64,000 nt of DNA from contig NZ_JARWNW010000259.1 in NCBI RefSeq assembly GCF_029868325.1, forward strand, positions 1 through 64,000, read 5' to 3'. This document shows positions 7,877-17,816 of this stretch, one piece after another; the stretch's first letter is position 1, and each line of letters starts with the position of its first letter. The DNA is from Nocardia carnea (lineage in GTDB: Bacteria > Actinomycetota > Actinomycetes > Mycobacteriales > Mycobacteriaceae). A program made the translations under genes and the position numbers. The notes beneath the pieces were generated by a model. That model ran no database searches. It saw nothing but the letters and a program-made list of their open reading frames with translations, and had not been told where the DNA came from.

Positions 7877-9796
7877 TCAGCGGAGTTGATCGGCCTGGTC
7901 GAGGCTGAGCCCGCTGGCGCGCAGTACATGCCGGTCGATCGCGGCCCGGATGGCCTCCTCGGTTCCCAGGATGCGCACGTGGCGGCGGGCGCGAGTGATG
8001 GCGGTGTACAGGAGTTCCCGGGTCAGCAGGCTCGACCCGGGCTCCGGTAGAACGATGGTCACCGCATCGTATTGGCTGCCCTGACTGCGATGAATCGTCA
8101 TCGCGAACACCGTGACCACGGCGGGAAACCGGGTCGGATGGATCAGCAGCGGTTCCTCACCCCGCTGCAGTGCCACCCGCAGCGACCCGTCCGGGCGGCT
8201 CACGACCACGCCGGTATCGCCGTTGTAGATCCGCGCCTCGTGATCGTTGGCCGTCACCAGCAGCGGTTGCCCCGGATACCAGGTGCCGGTCCGGTACTCC
8301 GGGCCCGCACCCGCGGCGGCGGCCCATTCGGCCGCCGTCCGGTCCCAGTGCTCCACCCCGTACGGGCCCCGGCGATGTGCACAGAGCAGGCGATGTGATT
8401 CGAACGCGGTCAGTGCCGCCGCCGCGTCGCCGGTCTGCGCCGCGGCGGTGACCCGTTGTGCGGTGGCGACGGTATCGGCCCGGACGGCGGCTATCTCGTC
8501 GGGGCCGAGCAGTTCGAGCGTATCGCCACCGGACCGCAGCAGATCCAGCGCAGCCTCGGTATCCCCGGCGCGGACCGCCACCGCCAGATCGGCGATCCGG
8601 CCGCCGAACCGGCGCCCACGGGTGAGCCGGACGATCCCGCCGCACAACCGTTTACGCTCGGATTCGGTCAGCGCCTCGGAATCTTCCGCGGTCGCGGCCG
8701 GCGCAGACGTACTGGCAAATCCGGGTTCGGCGGCGAGAATCGCCTCGAAGGCCGGATCGGGCTCGACCGGGAACGGCGCGGCCACCAGATCCGCGAGCAC
8801 CGCCCCCGCGTCCACGGAGGCGAGCTGATCCGGGTCGCCGGCCAGCACGAGCCGGGTATCCGGGCGTAGTGCGGCGAGCAGCCGGCTCATCATGGTCAGC
8901 GAAACCATGGACGTCTCGTCCACGACGACCACGTCGTAGGGCAGTCGATTGTGTTCGTGATAGCGGAACCGGGTGGTGCGACCGCGCTGCCATCCCAGCA
9001 GGCGGTGCAAGGTCGCCGCGGAGAGTTCCGGGAGGCCGAGCGGCGCGGCCTGGTCGCGGACGGCCTCCTGCAACCGGGCCGCGGCCTTACCGGTGGGCGC
9101 GGCCAGCGCGATCCGCAGCGGTGCACCCCCGGGTTCGGCCGCGCGGTGCGCGACCAGAAGCGCGAGAATACGGGCGATGGTATGCGTTTTCCCGGTTCCG
9201 GGTCCGCCGGCGACGACGGTGGTCCACTGGGTGGCGGCCAGCGCCGCGGCGAGTCGCTGCCGGTCGGGGGTATCGCCCGCCGGGCCGAAGAGCCGATCGA
9301 GTTCGCGGCACACCACGGCCGGATCGGCGGCCGGATGACCGGCCGCCCGCGCGGTGAGCACCCGGCGGATGGTGTGTTCCTGCCGGTAGTACCGGTCCAG
9401 ATAGAGCAGCGGGCCGACGCCCGGCCGGGCCGGTTCGGTGAGCCGCAACGGCCGCAGCGGTCCGGCCGGGCCGCCGCGCACGAGCGGACTGTCGCGGACC
9501 GCGTCGATCACCGATTGTTCGTCGGGCCAGGGTAATTCGGTGAGGTCGAGCTGATCGGGATGTTCGTCGTCGGTATCCACGCCGATATCCCGCATCCGGG
9601 TCAGGTCCAGGCAGACCGACCCCGACCGTACGGCGCGTACCGCCAGCGCCGCCGCGAACAGCACCGGTTCGCGGTCCTCCCCCGCGAGCCGGCCCAGCCG
9701 GGCGGCCACATGCACATCCGCGGCCGACAGCACCCCGGCCTCGTTGAATTCCCGCAGTATTCCGCGCCCGCGCTGCGCCACCCGGATCGGGATCAC
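7877..9796 (-). CDS. recD: exodeoxyribonuclease V alpha subunit RecD
   Basis: 639 residues, the 5'-3' SF1B helicase motor of RecBCD. Walker A is GGPGTGKT (about residue 197). DETSMVSLTMMSRLL is the Walker B region, followed by LAGDPDQLASVDAGAVL, and the C-terminal motif is TIHRSQGSQYD with LLYTAITRAR. The gene starts at GTG 9796, overlapping the recB stop in a GTGA junction, so translation is coupled. Last gene of the recC-recB-recD operon. Confidence 0.95.
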   Translation of the reverse strand: MIPIRVAQRGRGILREFNEAGVLSAADVHVAARLGRLAGEDREPVLFAAALAVRAVRSGSVCLDLTRMRDIGVDTDDEHPDQLDLTELPWPDEQSVIDAVRDSPLVRGGPAGPLRPLRLTEPARPGVGPLLYLDRYYRQEHTIRRVLTARAAGHPAADPAVVCRELDRLFGPAGDTPDRQRLAAALAATQWTTVVAGGPGTGKTHTIARILALLVAHRAAEPGGAPLRIALAAPTGKAAARLQEAVRDQAAPLGLPELSAATLHRLLGWQRGRTTRFRYHEHNRLPYDVVVVDETSMVSLTMMSRLLAALRPDTRLVLAGDPDQLASVDAGAVLADLVAAPFPVEPDPAFEAILAAEPGFASTSAPAATAEDSEALTESERKRLCGGIVRLTRGRRFGGRIADLAVAVRAGDTEAALDLLRSGGDTLELLGPDEIAAVRADTVATAQRVTAAAQTGDAAAALTAFESHRLLCAHRRGPYGVEHWDRTAAEWAAAAGAGPEYRTGTWYPGQPLLVTANDHEARIYNGDTGVVVSRPDGSLRVALQRGEEPLLIHPTRFPAVVTVFAMTIHRSQGSQYDAVTIVLPEPGSSLLTRELLYTAITRARRHVRILGTEEAIRAAIDRHVLRASGLSLDQADQLR

Positions 9797-12700
9797 GACC
9801 CACCTCCGGCGAGCAGCTCGGACAACTCGGTGATCAGGGCGGGCGGCGGCGTCCAATCGAACACTCCCGCACCGTCGGGGGTCTCCGGTCCGATCATGCC
9901 GCGGACGAACAGGTAGCGGATACCGCCGAGATGTTCCGCGGGATCGTAGCCGGGCAGCCGCCACCGCAGATACCGGTGCAATGCCACCGAATACAGCAGG
10001 GCCTGCAGCGGGTAGTGCGAGCGGATCATCTCGGCGGCCATCCGGTCACGGGTGTAGTGCGCGACGGTGAGATCACCGGTGCCCAGCCGGTTCGTCTTGT
10101 AGTCGACCACGACGAACCGGCCGTCGGGCGTCCGCAGCACCGCATCGATACTCCCGGTGAGGTATCCGCGTAACGGGGTGTCGTCGAGAGTGCCGAGTTC
10201 GTCGGCGTAGGCGTGGAAGATATCGCCGGGGGCCAGCCGGGAGCGCACCAGCGCGGCGATCCGGTGCAGCGTGGCCGAGCCGGCGGCGGGTGCGTCCCCG
10301 CCCGCGAGGGGCAGTTCGAATTCGAGTTCGCACAACCGGTCCCGGTCGGGGATATCGGCGAGGGCGCCGAAACCAATCGGGGTGCGCAGAACGGCGAGCA
10401 GCGCCTCCGCCAGCAGGTCCGGATCCGCCGCGGACAGCATCTCCCCCACCGCTTCGGCGCAGCGGGCCCGCACCTCGGCGGCCGGGTCGGCGGCGTCGGT
10501 ACTCACTCGCTCCAGCACCGCATGCACCAGGGTGCCGAATTCCGCACCGTAGGGCAGCGCATTCATGAGAGAGGCGGCACCCGGCTCGGGTTCGGCCAGC
10601 GGCGCCGGTGCGTCCGGTTCGTCGTCCGGACCGAGGGCCTCCTCCGGTTCGGTATCGGGCAGCACGCTGTGTGCCGCGGCGGTCAGCGCCGAATAGGAGG
10701 TCCGCCGCCACTGCTCGTCCAGCTTCCGGTCGAAACGCGCCACCGCGAGCGCGCGGTCGGCCACGCCGGCGCGCGCATGGAACACCGGCACCTCCGGGCC
10801 CGGGTCCGCCGCCGTGACCGAGATGGTCTCCGCCGCGGCCGCTGCCCACGCCCGAATCCGGTCCACCACCGCGGCGTCCTCGTCGACCGGCGCGCGGGGT
10901 TTCGGCTGCGCCGACTCCGGTGTCCGGCCGAACAGCAGCCGGTGCAGCGGGGCGACCGCGGTCCCGAACGACGGCGCCCACCAGGCGACCACCTGGCAGC
11001 ACGCACGGGTCAGCGCCACATAGCACAGCCGCAGTTCCTCACCCGCCGATTCGCTGTCCGCGCGCTCCTTGCGGGCGTTGTAGCCCGGAGCGTCGGGGCC
11101 GCCGATATCGAGCACCCGGGCCCCGTTCTCGTGCATCAGCAGGGTGGCCGGTTTCGGATCGGCCGAACTGTCCCAGGCGAACGGCAGGTAGACGATCGGG
11201 AATTCGAGTCCCTTGCTGGCATGCACGGTGGCGAGCTGGACCGCGGCCAGATCCCGGTCCAGCCGCCGGCTGCGCCCGGCCACCGAGCCCGAACCGGGTT
11301 CCCGGATCCGGTCGGCGAGCCATCTGGTGAGCGCGGTGAGCCCGAAACCCTCGGTGGCCGAGACCTCGTCGAGCAGCTGGGCGAGCTGGCGGATATCGGT
11401 GAGCCGGCGCTCGCCGTGCTCGACGGCCAGCAACCGCGGCACCAGCCGGGTCGCGGCCGTGAGCTCCTCGACAACGGCCGCGAACCCGGCCCGGGCGAAA
11501 AGACGGGCCGCATCACGTAATTCGGCGCTGACCCGCCCCACCAGATCCGCGCCGCCGCTATCCATTTCGGCGCTCGTGTACCCGAATATCGGAGTGAGTG
11601 CGGCCAGCCGGACCCGGTCCGCGCGATGCGGCTGTTCGAGCGCGGACAGTACCCACAACCAATCGGTGGCACTCGCGGTACCGAACACACTGCTACCGCT
11701 GGTCAATACGACAGGCACGCCCGCGCGTTCGAGCGCCTCCCGAACCACCTCCAGCTGGGTGTGGGTGCGCACGAGCACCGCGATATCGCCGGGTCCCAGT
11801 GGGCGGCCCTCTCCCGGCTCCCCGGCGGGGGCGCCGTTGCGCGCCGCGGGCCGCCGGCCGGTCGCCTCGGCGAGGACGGTGCCCGACTCGAGCAGCGCCA
11901 CGATATCGCCCGCCAGATCCGCGGCGACCCGGGCGCGCTGCCGGTGGATATTCGGAAATCCCGACATACCCCGCGGTCCGGCCCCGGTGCGCGGCAGGCA
12001 CCGCAACCGCAGCGCCGTGACCAGTTCGGCGGGGCCCCGCAATCGAGACCACGGCTGGGTCGCACTCACTGTGGGCACCACGATCTCGTCGTGCCCGAGC
12101 GCGGCCCCGCCGAGCAGGTGCTCGAGTGCGCGCAGCAGGCCGGCGTCGCTGCGGCGGTTGGTGGTGAGTTCGCGCCGGGCCGTCGCCTGGCCGACGGCGT
12201 CGAGATAGCTGAGTACTTCGGCGCCGCGGAACGCATAGATCGCCTGCTTCGGATCACCCACCAGCACGAGGGTGTTGTGACCGTGGAATGCGCGGTACAG
12301 GATCTCCCATTGCAGCGGGTCGGTGTCCTGGAATTCGTCCACCAGCACCACCGGATACCGGTCGCGGATGCGACGGCACGCGCCGGGGCCGCGCACCGGA
12401 TCGGCCAGGATATCGCGCAGCAGTACCAGCAGGTCATCGAAATCCCGGACGCTCGAAAGCCTTTTGCGTCGTTCGGTTTCCGCGCGTACCGCGGCGGCGA
12501 AGGCAACCCGCTGTGCCGATATGTCGTCGGTGTCCGGGGCGAGTACGGCCTGCCGGTCGCGCACCGCGGCGGACGCGAACCGGTGGGCCTGTTTGATCGT
12601 GAACGGCGCGGGCATGCGTGCGTAGCGACTCAGATACAGGTCGTCGATCACCGCGCGGGTGAGGTCGTCCGCCTCCTCCACCAGCCGCACACCGGGGTCG

Positions 12701-13149
12701 AGATCGCCGGCGACACCCAGTTCGGCCAGCATGCGGCGGCAGAAACTGTGCGTGGTGGCGATCACCCCGGCATCGAAATCGGAGAGCGCGGTGAGCAACC
12801 GGGCCCGGCGGGCCGCGACCTCGCCGGGTTCGGCGGTTGCCAGATGGCGCACCAGCTCATCGGTCGCGGTGCGCGCGGCCACCGGGTCGGCCAGCGCCGC
12901 GGCGACGGCGACGAACCGGTCGCGGGTCCGTTCGCGCAGTTCCTGGGTGGCGGCGCGGCTGAAGGTCACCAGCAGCAGCCGGGATATCGGGATCGCGGCC
13001 TCGGCGACATAGCGGACGGCCAAGCCGACGATCGCATAGGTTTTCCCGGTTCCCGCACTGGCCTCCAGCACAGTGGTACCGGTCGGCAGGGCATCGCAGA
13101 GCGCGAAGCTGTCCCCGGCCGCGGGCGGTGTGGTGGCGGTCGCTGTCAC
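9793..13149 (-). CDS. recB: exodeoxyribonuclease V beta subunit RecB
   Basis: 1118 residues, a UvrD-like SF1A 3'-5' helicase with a C-terminal nuclease. Walker A is EASAGTGKT near residue 30. VLVDEFQDTDPLQW is motif II, LATVHASKGLEFPIVYLPF motif V, and LCYVALTRA motif VI. The RecB nuclease motif reads SIDAVLRT, then VVVDYKTNRLG (about residue 1016). GTG 13149 is chosen: it follows AGGCGG and begins the recognisable N-terminal region. ATG-initiated alternatives in this frame lie inside recC. Confidence 0.94.
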   Translation of the reverse strand: MTATATTPPAAGDSFALCDALPTGTTVLEASAGTGKTYAIVGLAVRYVAEAAIPISRLLLVTFSRAATQELRERTRDRFVAVAAALADPVAARTATDELVRHLATAEPGEVAARRARLLTALSDFDAGVIATTHSFCRRMLAELGVAGDLDPGVRLVEEADDLTRAVIDDLYLSRYARMPAPFTIKQAHRFASAAVRDRQAVLAPDTDDISAQRVAFAAAVRAETERRKRLSSVRDFDDLLVLLRDILADPVRGPGACRRIRDRYPVVLVDEFQDTDPLQWEILYRAFHGHNTLVLVGDPKQAIYAFRGAEVLSYLDAVGQATARRELTTNRRSDAGLLRALEHLLGGAALGHDEIVVPTVSATQPWSRLRGPAELVTALRLRCLPRTGAGPRGMSGFPNIHRQRARVAADLAGDIVALLESGTVLAEATGRRPAARNGAPAGEPGEGRPLGPGDIAVLVRTHTQLEVVREALERAGVPVVLTSGSSVFGTASATDWLWVLSALEQPHRADRVRLAALTPIFGYTSAEMDSGGADLVGRVSAELRDAARLFARAGFAAVVEELTAATRLVPRLLAVEHGERRLTDIRQLAQLLDEVSATEGFGLTALTRWLADRIREPGSGSVAGRSRRLDRDLAAVQLATVHASKGLEFPIVYLPFAWDSSADPKPATLLMHENGARVLDIGGPDAPGYNARKERADSESAGEELRLCYVALTRACCQVVAWWAPSFGTAVAPLHRLLFGRTPESAQPKPRAPVDEDAAVVDRIRAWAAAAAETISVTAADPGPEVPVFHARAGVADRALAVARFDRKLDEQWRRTSYSALTAAAHSVLPDTEPEEALGPDDEPDAPAPLAEPEPGAASLMNALPYGAEFGTLVHAVLERVSTDAADPAAEVRARCAEAVGEMLSAADPDLLAEALLAVLRTPIGFGALADIPDRDRLCELEFELPLAGGDAPAAGSATLHRIAALVRSRLAPGDIFHAYADELGTLDDTPLRGYLTGSIDAVLRTPDGRFVVVDYKTNRLGTGDLTVAHYTRDRMAAEMIRSHYPLQALLYSVALHRYLRWRLPGYDPAEHLGGIRYLFVRGMIGPETPDGAGVFDWTPPPALITELSELLAGGGS

Positions 13150-13187
13150 GGGGACCGCCTGACGTCTCCGTTGCGCGCGGTGCTCAT
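13146..13187 (-). CDS. possible 13-codon coupling mini-ORF between recC and recB
   Basis: An ATG that overlaps the recC stop (ATGA) opens a frame reading MSTARNGDVRRSP. It ends in a TGA that overlaps the recB GTG start (GTGA). It is in a different frame from both neighbours. It could carry ribosomes across the 34-bp gap to recB. It may equally be chance. Confidence 0.3.
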   Translation of the reverse strand: MSTARNGDVRRSP

Positions 13188-16100
13188 GGCGCCCCTTGCT
13201 GTTCGGCCCGCAGCAGCGGCCCCCAGAGGCGGCGGGCGATGGAGCCGAACCGCGTCTGTTCCACGGGCTCACCGTCGGGTGCCGCAGCGGCGGTGAGGCG
13301 GCTCAGATCCGGCACCGGACCCCAGACATAACGCACATTCCGGTCGGTGTGTTCGGCGAAATCGCGTTTCTTGTCCCCGCCGCCGAATTCGCGATCGGCC
13401 GCGACCATGGCCTCCTCCGGTGGGAGGCGCCGGAACCGCGCCTCGGCGTATGCGGCGGTGGTGGCGGTCGGGATCGGCAGGGGTTCGGCCAGGCCGGCCT
13501 CGCGTAATGCGACCAATGTCCGCAACAGGCCGTTCGCCTCGTCCGCGGCGGGCGCGGTGAGCTCGGCGCGCCAAGCGGGTGTCGGGAACCGGCCGCGTCC
13601 GGTCACCGCGGCCCGCCACGAGCGGTCCTCGGTCGCCGCCAGCGCCAGCACCGAAACCCAGGCCGCCAGGCGATGTTTCGGCGCGACCCGGGAGTAGGTC
13701 GTGCGCACCAGCAGATCACCGCGTACCTCGGCGACGGTCCCCGTCAGGCGCCGGCCACCGCCGAGATCGACGGCGATATCGATATCGCGGGGCGGTTGCG
13801 CGTAATCCGGTGCCGCGGCCCGGAACAACGTATCGACCGTCCGCTCCACCTGGTCCAGCACCGCACGGCCCAGTTCGGCCGGCGGTAAGGTACCGCGCCG
13901 CCACTCTGCCGCCCGCAGCTCGGCGGGGTCGGCTCCGGCCAGCCGGGCGCTCAGCATCCGCTCCCCGAGCGACCAGGTTTCGAGACCACCGAACTCGATC
14001 GGCAGCCGATCCGCGATTTCCTCCTCCTCATCGGGGATCCGCAAACCCAGCCGCTGCCACAGGAATCCGCGCACCGGATGCTCCAGAAAAGAAATCAGCT
14101 CGGCCAGGCCTATTTCGGTGGTCTCGGCCGCGGGCAGGGCCCGGTTGAAGGGGTTCGCCGCGGGTTGTGCGGGTTGCAGCGTCGCCTGCGCCCCGGCGTA
14201 TGCGGCGGTATCGAAGGAGAACGGCGCCGCGGCGGCGAAATTGCGCCGGTCGTGTGGTTGCAGCGGGTGGTGGGTGAGGACCGCGGACATCCCGTCCGGT
14301 CCGACATGGGCACGCACGGTATCGAGTAGTTCCGCCACGGGGACCGCGGGCGGACGGTAGGCACCGGTCACCGGATCGGCCCCGGTGTGCAACACCACCA
14401 GGGTGTCGCGGGCGGCCATGATCGCATCCAGCAGCAGCTGCCGATCCTCCGACCGCGGATCACGCTCTCCCACAAGGGGGTCGCGGGCGGGGATATCGTC
14501 ACCGTCGAGGCCCGCACCACGGGGAAAGACCTCGTCGTCCACGCCGAGCAGTACCACCACCCGGTGCGGAACGGAGCGCATCGGGGTCATGGTGCAGACG
14601 GTGAGCTCGCCCGTGCGGAAATTTGCGCGCGTCGGTGTGGCGGCGAGCCGACTCTGCAGTAATTCGGTGATATCGGCGAGCCGCAGCACGGTATCCCCGG
14701 CGTGGGCCGTCGCGGCCGCCAGTTCCCGGCGCGCCTCGGTGCGTATCCACTCCTGCGCCGGGGCGACGTCGGTGAGCAGATCGAGGGCACGCCCCAGGGT
14801 CGCCGACCACTCCGCGGCCGGTGCGGGCCCTTGCAGGTCACGCAGGATCGAGGCGAGGCGATCGATGTATTCGGCGAACCGGCCCGCCAGATCGATATCG
14901 TTGCTGTCCACATCGTCGAGCGGGAGGACCCGGTCGAGCCAGTCCTGCGAACTCTCGTCGGCGGTGACACCCAGCAGGATCCGGTCCAGCGCGGCGTTGA
15001 GGGTGTTCTGTTCGAATTCGCCGAGGCCGAACGCATGCCGCTGCCGGCGGCCGATCCCCCAGCGGGCACCGGCCTCGACCGCCCATTCCCGCATTCGCTC
15101 GATATCGTCGTCATCGAATCCGCAGGCCCGGCGAACCGGTTCATAGGCAGCCAGGTCCAGGACCTCGGTGACGGTGACCCGCCCCCGTGCCAGTTCCAGC
15201 AGCACCGCCACCACACCCAGTAGTGGATTGGTCGCGCCACGTCCACGGTCGGCGAGCCGTACCCGTAACCGGTGACCGGGATGGGCCACGGCCTCCGGTG
15301 TCTCGGTTCCGGACGGTACGGGTTGCCCGAACGCCGCACGCACCAGCGGGGCGAACGATTCGACCTCCGGGCACATGATCACCACATCGCGCGGTTCCAG
15401 GGCGGAGTCGGCGGCGAACAGCCCGAGCAGGCATTCCCGCAGCACCTCCACCTGCCGCACGGGACCGTGGCAGGCATGGATCTGCACGCTGCCGTCACCG
15501 GTGTGCCGGCCGGCGACCGGCGGCCAGTCGTCGTCACGGATATGCGCTTGCAGCGCCTGGAGCAGGGACGACGACGACTGCCCCCCGTCTCGGTCGTGGA
15601 CAGAACCGTCTGCGGCCATGGACTTTTCGCCGGTAGGCCGATCCGATCCACTCGCCGCGACAGGCACAGGGCCCGGCGCCGCCGGATGGCGGGTATCGGT
15701 TTCGGCAGGCGGCAACCGCAGTTGCAGTTCCCGGACATCGCGACTCAGCCCCGCCAGCAGTGGGTGCCGCACCAGACCGGCCGAATCATCGTCCACCCGT
15801 GTTCTTTCCATAGAGAGCAACGGAGCGCCACCGGGGACCGATCCCGACACTCGGACCGCCTCGGGGCCCGCGCCGGGCGCTGAGCTCGAGCCCGGCGCCG
15901 AGCTCGCCAGCCCAGGGGCCTCGGCGAACGTTTCGGCGGCCGCAGTGATCTCGGAGTCGAGCGGACGGCCGGTCACCGCGACCGCGCCGGCGGAGTGACC
16001 GGGTCCGGTGATGCTCGGTGCAGCGCTTTGATCCGGGACAGCGCTTGGGTCTTGTGCAGAGCCGGGAGCAGATTCTGAGCTCGGGCTCGGTACTGAACCC

Positions 16101-17224
16101 GAGTCCGGCGCCGGCCCCGGGGGCGAGTTCAACACTGAGCTCGCCGAGTCCGTGCCTGGGCCGGGTGCCGGGGTCGAGCCGGGAGCCGATTTCGGGCCTG
16201 AGCCCGGGGCAAGGATTGGACCTGGTGCGGTGGACGGGCCTGAGACGGTGGGTGCACTCGAGCCTGCGGCCGGGCCCGAGAGTGGAGCTGCGCCCGGGCC
16301 CAGGGCTGAGGCCGAGCCCGGGGTCAGTGGTGCCGACCACGCGGTGGGTAAGCGATCTCCGGGATCGCAGGCCGGTCCGTCCGGAGTGCGGCGATGCCGG
16401 TCCAGCGAGTTCCACATCGCCGGACTCGGGTGCGTCAGCCATAGATGCAGGTCGCGATGTTCGGCCACAGCGGTGAGTACCGCCAGGTGGCCCGCGGGCA
16501 GCCGGGTAGCCCCGAAGAGCGACAGCCGATCGGGCAGCGTGACAACACCCGGTTCCGCCCGCAGGCGCGCACACGCGGTGTGCAGCCGCTCCGCCGGGCC
16601 GGGTGCGCCGACGGCCGCGCGCAACCGGCGCCACAGGGCGGGCTGCCAGAGCAGATCGTCCGGGAGCGGCCGGCCGGTGCCGTCGGTATCGGCCCCGTCC
16701 GCCCATTCGGTGATCAGGTGGGGACGCTGCACCGCATACCCGTCGAAGAGCGTGGCCAGGCGGGCCGCGGTGGCGTACCGCCGCCCGAGCCGGTGCGCCG
16801 CGGCGGCCGGTCCGGCATCGGGCTTCACTTCGGAGACGCCGGCCGGATCCGGCCCGAGATGGTGCGCCAGTACCGCGCACCACGGCTCTGCCACCGCATC
16901 GTCGATCACCCGCAGCAGTGTCCAGACCACCCGGTCGTGCGCCCACGGATCCGTCTGCGCACCGACTCCGGTGGCCTGGGCCAGTACCTCCTCGACCAGC
17001 GCGGCCGGGGCAGGGAACCGGATATTGGCCGCGATCCCGTCGCCCGCACCGGGGGCCGCGCCGAGCGCACCCGAGAGTTGTTGCGCCAGCCAGCGCTCCA
17101 CCCCTTTGGCGGGTACCGCGACCACTTCCGTGGCGAACGGATCCGGCAGCGGATGGGCGAGCACGGCCGCGAGCGCGCCGGCGAGCGCGTCCGCGCGTTC
17201 GGCACGGTGGATGTGCAGCGCCAT
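13184..17224 (-). CDS. recC: exodeoxyribonuclease V gamma subunit RecC, with low-complexity insert
   Basis: 1346 residues; RecC proteins are usually about 1100. RecC is the inactive-helicase subunit that recognises Chi and holds RecB and RecD. The N-terminal MALHIHRAERADAL is typical, as are the middle (VVIMCPEVESFAPLVRAAFG) and the C-terminal part (SLGERMLSARLAG, then WVSVLALAATEDRSW). Between about residues 295 and 465 sits a Pro/Gly/Ser/Ala-rich segment with no fold, inserted between two conserved blocks (LWLTHPSPAMW before, HPLLAGLSRDVRELQLRL after). ATG 17224 has GGAAGG upstream. First gene of the recCBD operon. Confidence 0.93.
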   Translation of the reverse strand: MALHIHRAERADALAGALAAVLAHPLPDPFATEVVAVPAKGVERWLAQQLSGALGAAPGAGDGIAANIRFPAPAALVEEVLAQATGVGAQTDPWAHDRVVWTLLRVIDDAVAEPWCAVLAHHLGPDPAGVSEVKPDAGPAAAAHRLGRRYATAARLATLFDGYAVQRPHLITEWADGADTDGTGRPLPDDLLWQPALWRRLRAAVGAPGPAERLHTACARLRAEPGVVTLPDRLSLFGATRLPAGHLAVLTAVAEHRDLHLWLTHPSPAMWNSLDRHRRTPDGPACDPGDRLPTAWSAPLTPGSASALGPGAAPLSGPAAGSSAPTVSGPSTAPGPILAPGSGPKSAPGSTPAPGPGTDSASSVLNSPPGPAPDSGSVPSPSSESAPGSAQDPSAVPDQSAAPSITGPGHSAGAVAVTGRPLDSEITAAAETFAEAPGLASSAPGSSSAPGAGPEAVRVSGSVPGGAPLLSMERTRVDDDSAGLVRHPLLAGLSRDVRELQLRLPPAETDTRHPAAPGPVPVAASGSDRPTGEKSMAADGSVHDRDGGQSSSSLLQALQAHIRDDDWPPVAGRHTGDGSVQIHACHGPVRQVEVLRECLLGLFAADSALEPRDVVIMCPEVESFAPLVRAAFGQPVPSGTETPEAVAHPGHRLRVRLADRGRGATNPLLGVVAVLLELARGRVTVTEVLDLAAYEPVRRACGFDDDDIERMREWAVEAGARWGIGRRQRHAFGLGEFEQNTLNAALDRILLGVTADESSQDWLDRVLPLDDVDSNDIDLAGRFAEYIDRLASILRDLQGPAPAAEWSATLGRALDLLTDVAPAQEWIRTEARRELAAATAHAGDTVLRLADITELLQSRLAATPTRANFRTGELTVCTMTPMRSVPHRVVVLLGVDDEVFPRGAGLDGDDIPARDPLVGERDPRSEDRQLLLDAIMAARDTLVVLHTGADPVTGAYRPPAVPVAELLDTVRAHVGPDGMSAVLTHHPLQPHDRRNFAAAAPFSFDTAAYAGAQATLQPAQPAANPFNRALPAAETTEIGLAELISFLEHPVRGFLWQRLGLRIPDEEEEIADRLPIEFGGLETWSLGERMLSARLAGADPAELRAAEWRRGTLPPAELGRAVLDQVERTVDTLFRAAAPDYAQPPRDIDIAVDLGGGRRLTGTVAEVRGDLLVRTTYSRVAPKHRLAAWVSVLALAATEDRSWRAAVTGRGRFPTPAWRAELTAPAADEANGLLRTLVALREAGLAEPLPIPTATTAAYAEARFRRLPPEEAMVAADREFGGGDKKRDFAEHTDRNVRYVWGPVPDLSRLTAAAAPDGEPVEQTRFGSIARRLWGPLLRAEQQGAP
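15830..16345 (-). repeat. low-complexity Pro/Gly/Ser/Ala coding segment in recC
   Basis: About 170 codons built from irregular short units such as PGSAPGP, SGPAAGSSAPT and PGSGPKSAPGS. The frame stays open and no stop occurs. The DNA has a biased, imperfectly repeated composition unlike the flanking recC sequence. It looks like expansion of a loop rather than an inserted domain. Confidence 0.8.
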
Positions 17225-17551
17225 CTCCGCCCTTCCGCTCGGTCCGATCGCCGGTTTCCGCCCGCATTCGCACAGCTCGGGCGGCTCTCTCGTCCACCCG
17301 TTTATACGCCCCGCCACCGACAGCGCCGGGTCACCCCCCACGACGGCAGAGGACAACCCCCGGACAGATGGTCATCATCCGAATGTCCCTAGCGCCGAAC
17401 GCTTCTACCCGATATTCAGTCGTTCCGCACAGTGATTTAGCGCACATGAGTCACCGACACGCGGCCGGATGGCCGGGATCCGGCGGAGTCGCTGTGTCAC
17501 AGTGCAACCCCGGGAGGAACGGGTTACCGCACGAAAGGCTGGTTCGCGTCG
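17225..17551. other. intergenic region between recC and a small + strand gene
   Basis: 327 bp without a credible gene. It must contain the recCBD promoter (minus) and that of the small + strand gene. I see no convincing promoter consensus or long dyad; a purine-rich CGGGAGGAACGGG lies at about 17512-17524. Confidence 0.5.
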
Positions 17552-17764
17552 ATGAAAGCGCTGGTTGTTCCCCTGATACCGAGAGACGGATTCACCGTCC
17601 GCCGCTCCGGGGACCGGTGGGAGCTGGTCAACTCCCGGCATTACGGGCGGACCGTCGTTCTGCATTCGTGGCCTCGCGATCAGCACACCGAGGCGTTCGA
17701 GCACTGCTACCGCCTCAACGGCCGTCCGGTGGCCGATCTGAAGGCCACGGCCCGGGTCCACTAG
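17552..17764 (+). CDS. small hypothetical protein, 70 aa
   Basis: The 70-residue product begins MKALVVPLIPRDGF and has the balanced composition of a real small protein (Trp, His, Tyr and Asn present, no runs). It has no signal peptide or membrane segment. GAAAGG lies about 14 nt before ATG 17552, which is far for a ribosome site. I do not recognise a family. It is followed 52 bp later by the beta-lactamase-like gene in the same direction. Confidence 0.6.
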   Translation: MKALVVPLIPRDGFTVRRSGDRWELVNSRHYGRTVVLHSWPRDQHTEAFEHCYRLNGRPVADLKATARVH

Positions 17765-17816
17765 CGGATCACGGAAAACGTGCGCGCCGAGCGCCGATGT
17801 GACAAGGTGTTTCCTC

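Noticed and set aside
11626..13296. Open frame of 556 codons on the + strand
   Set aside because: Antisense shadow of recB, with no recognisable domain or ribosome site.
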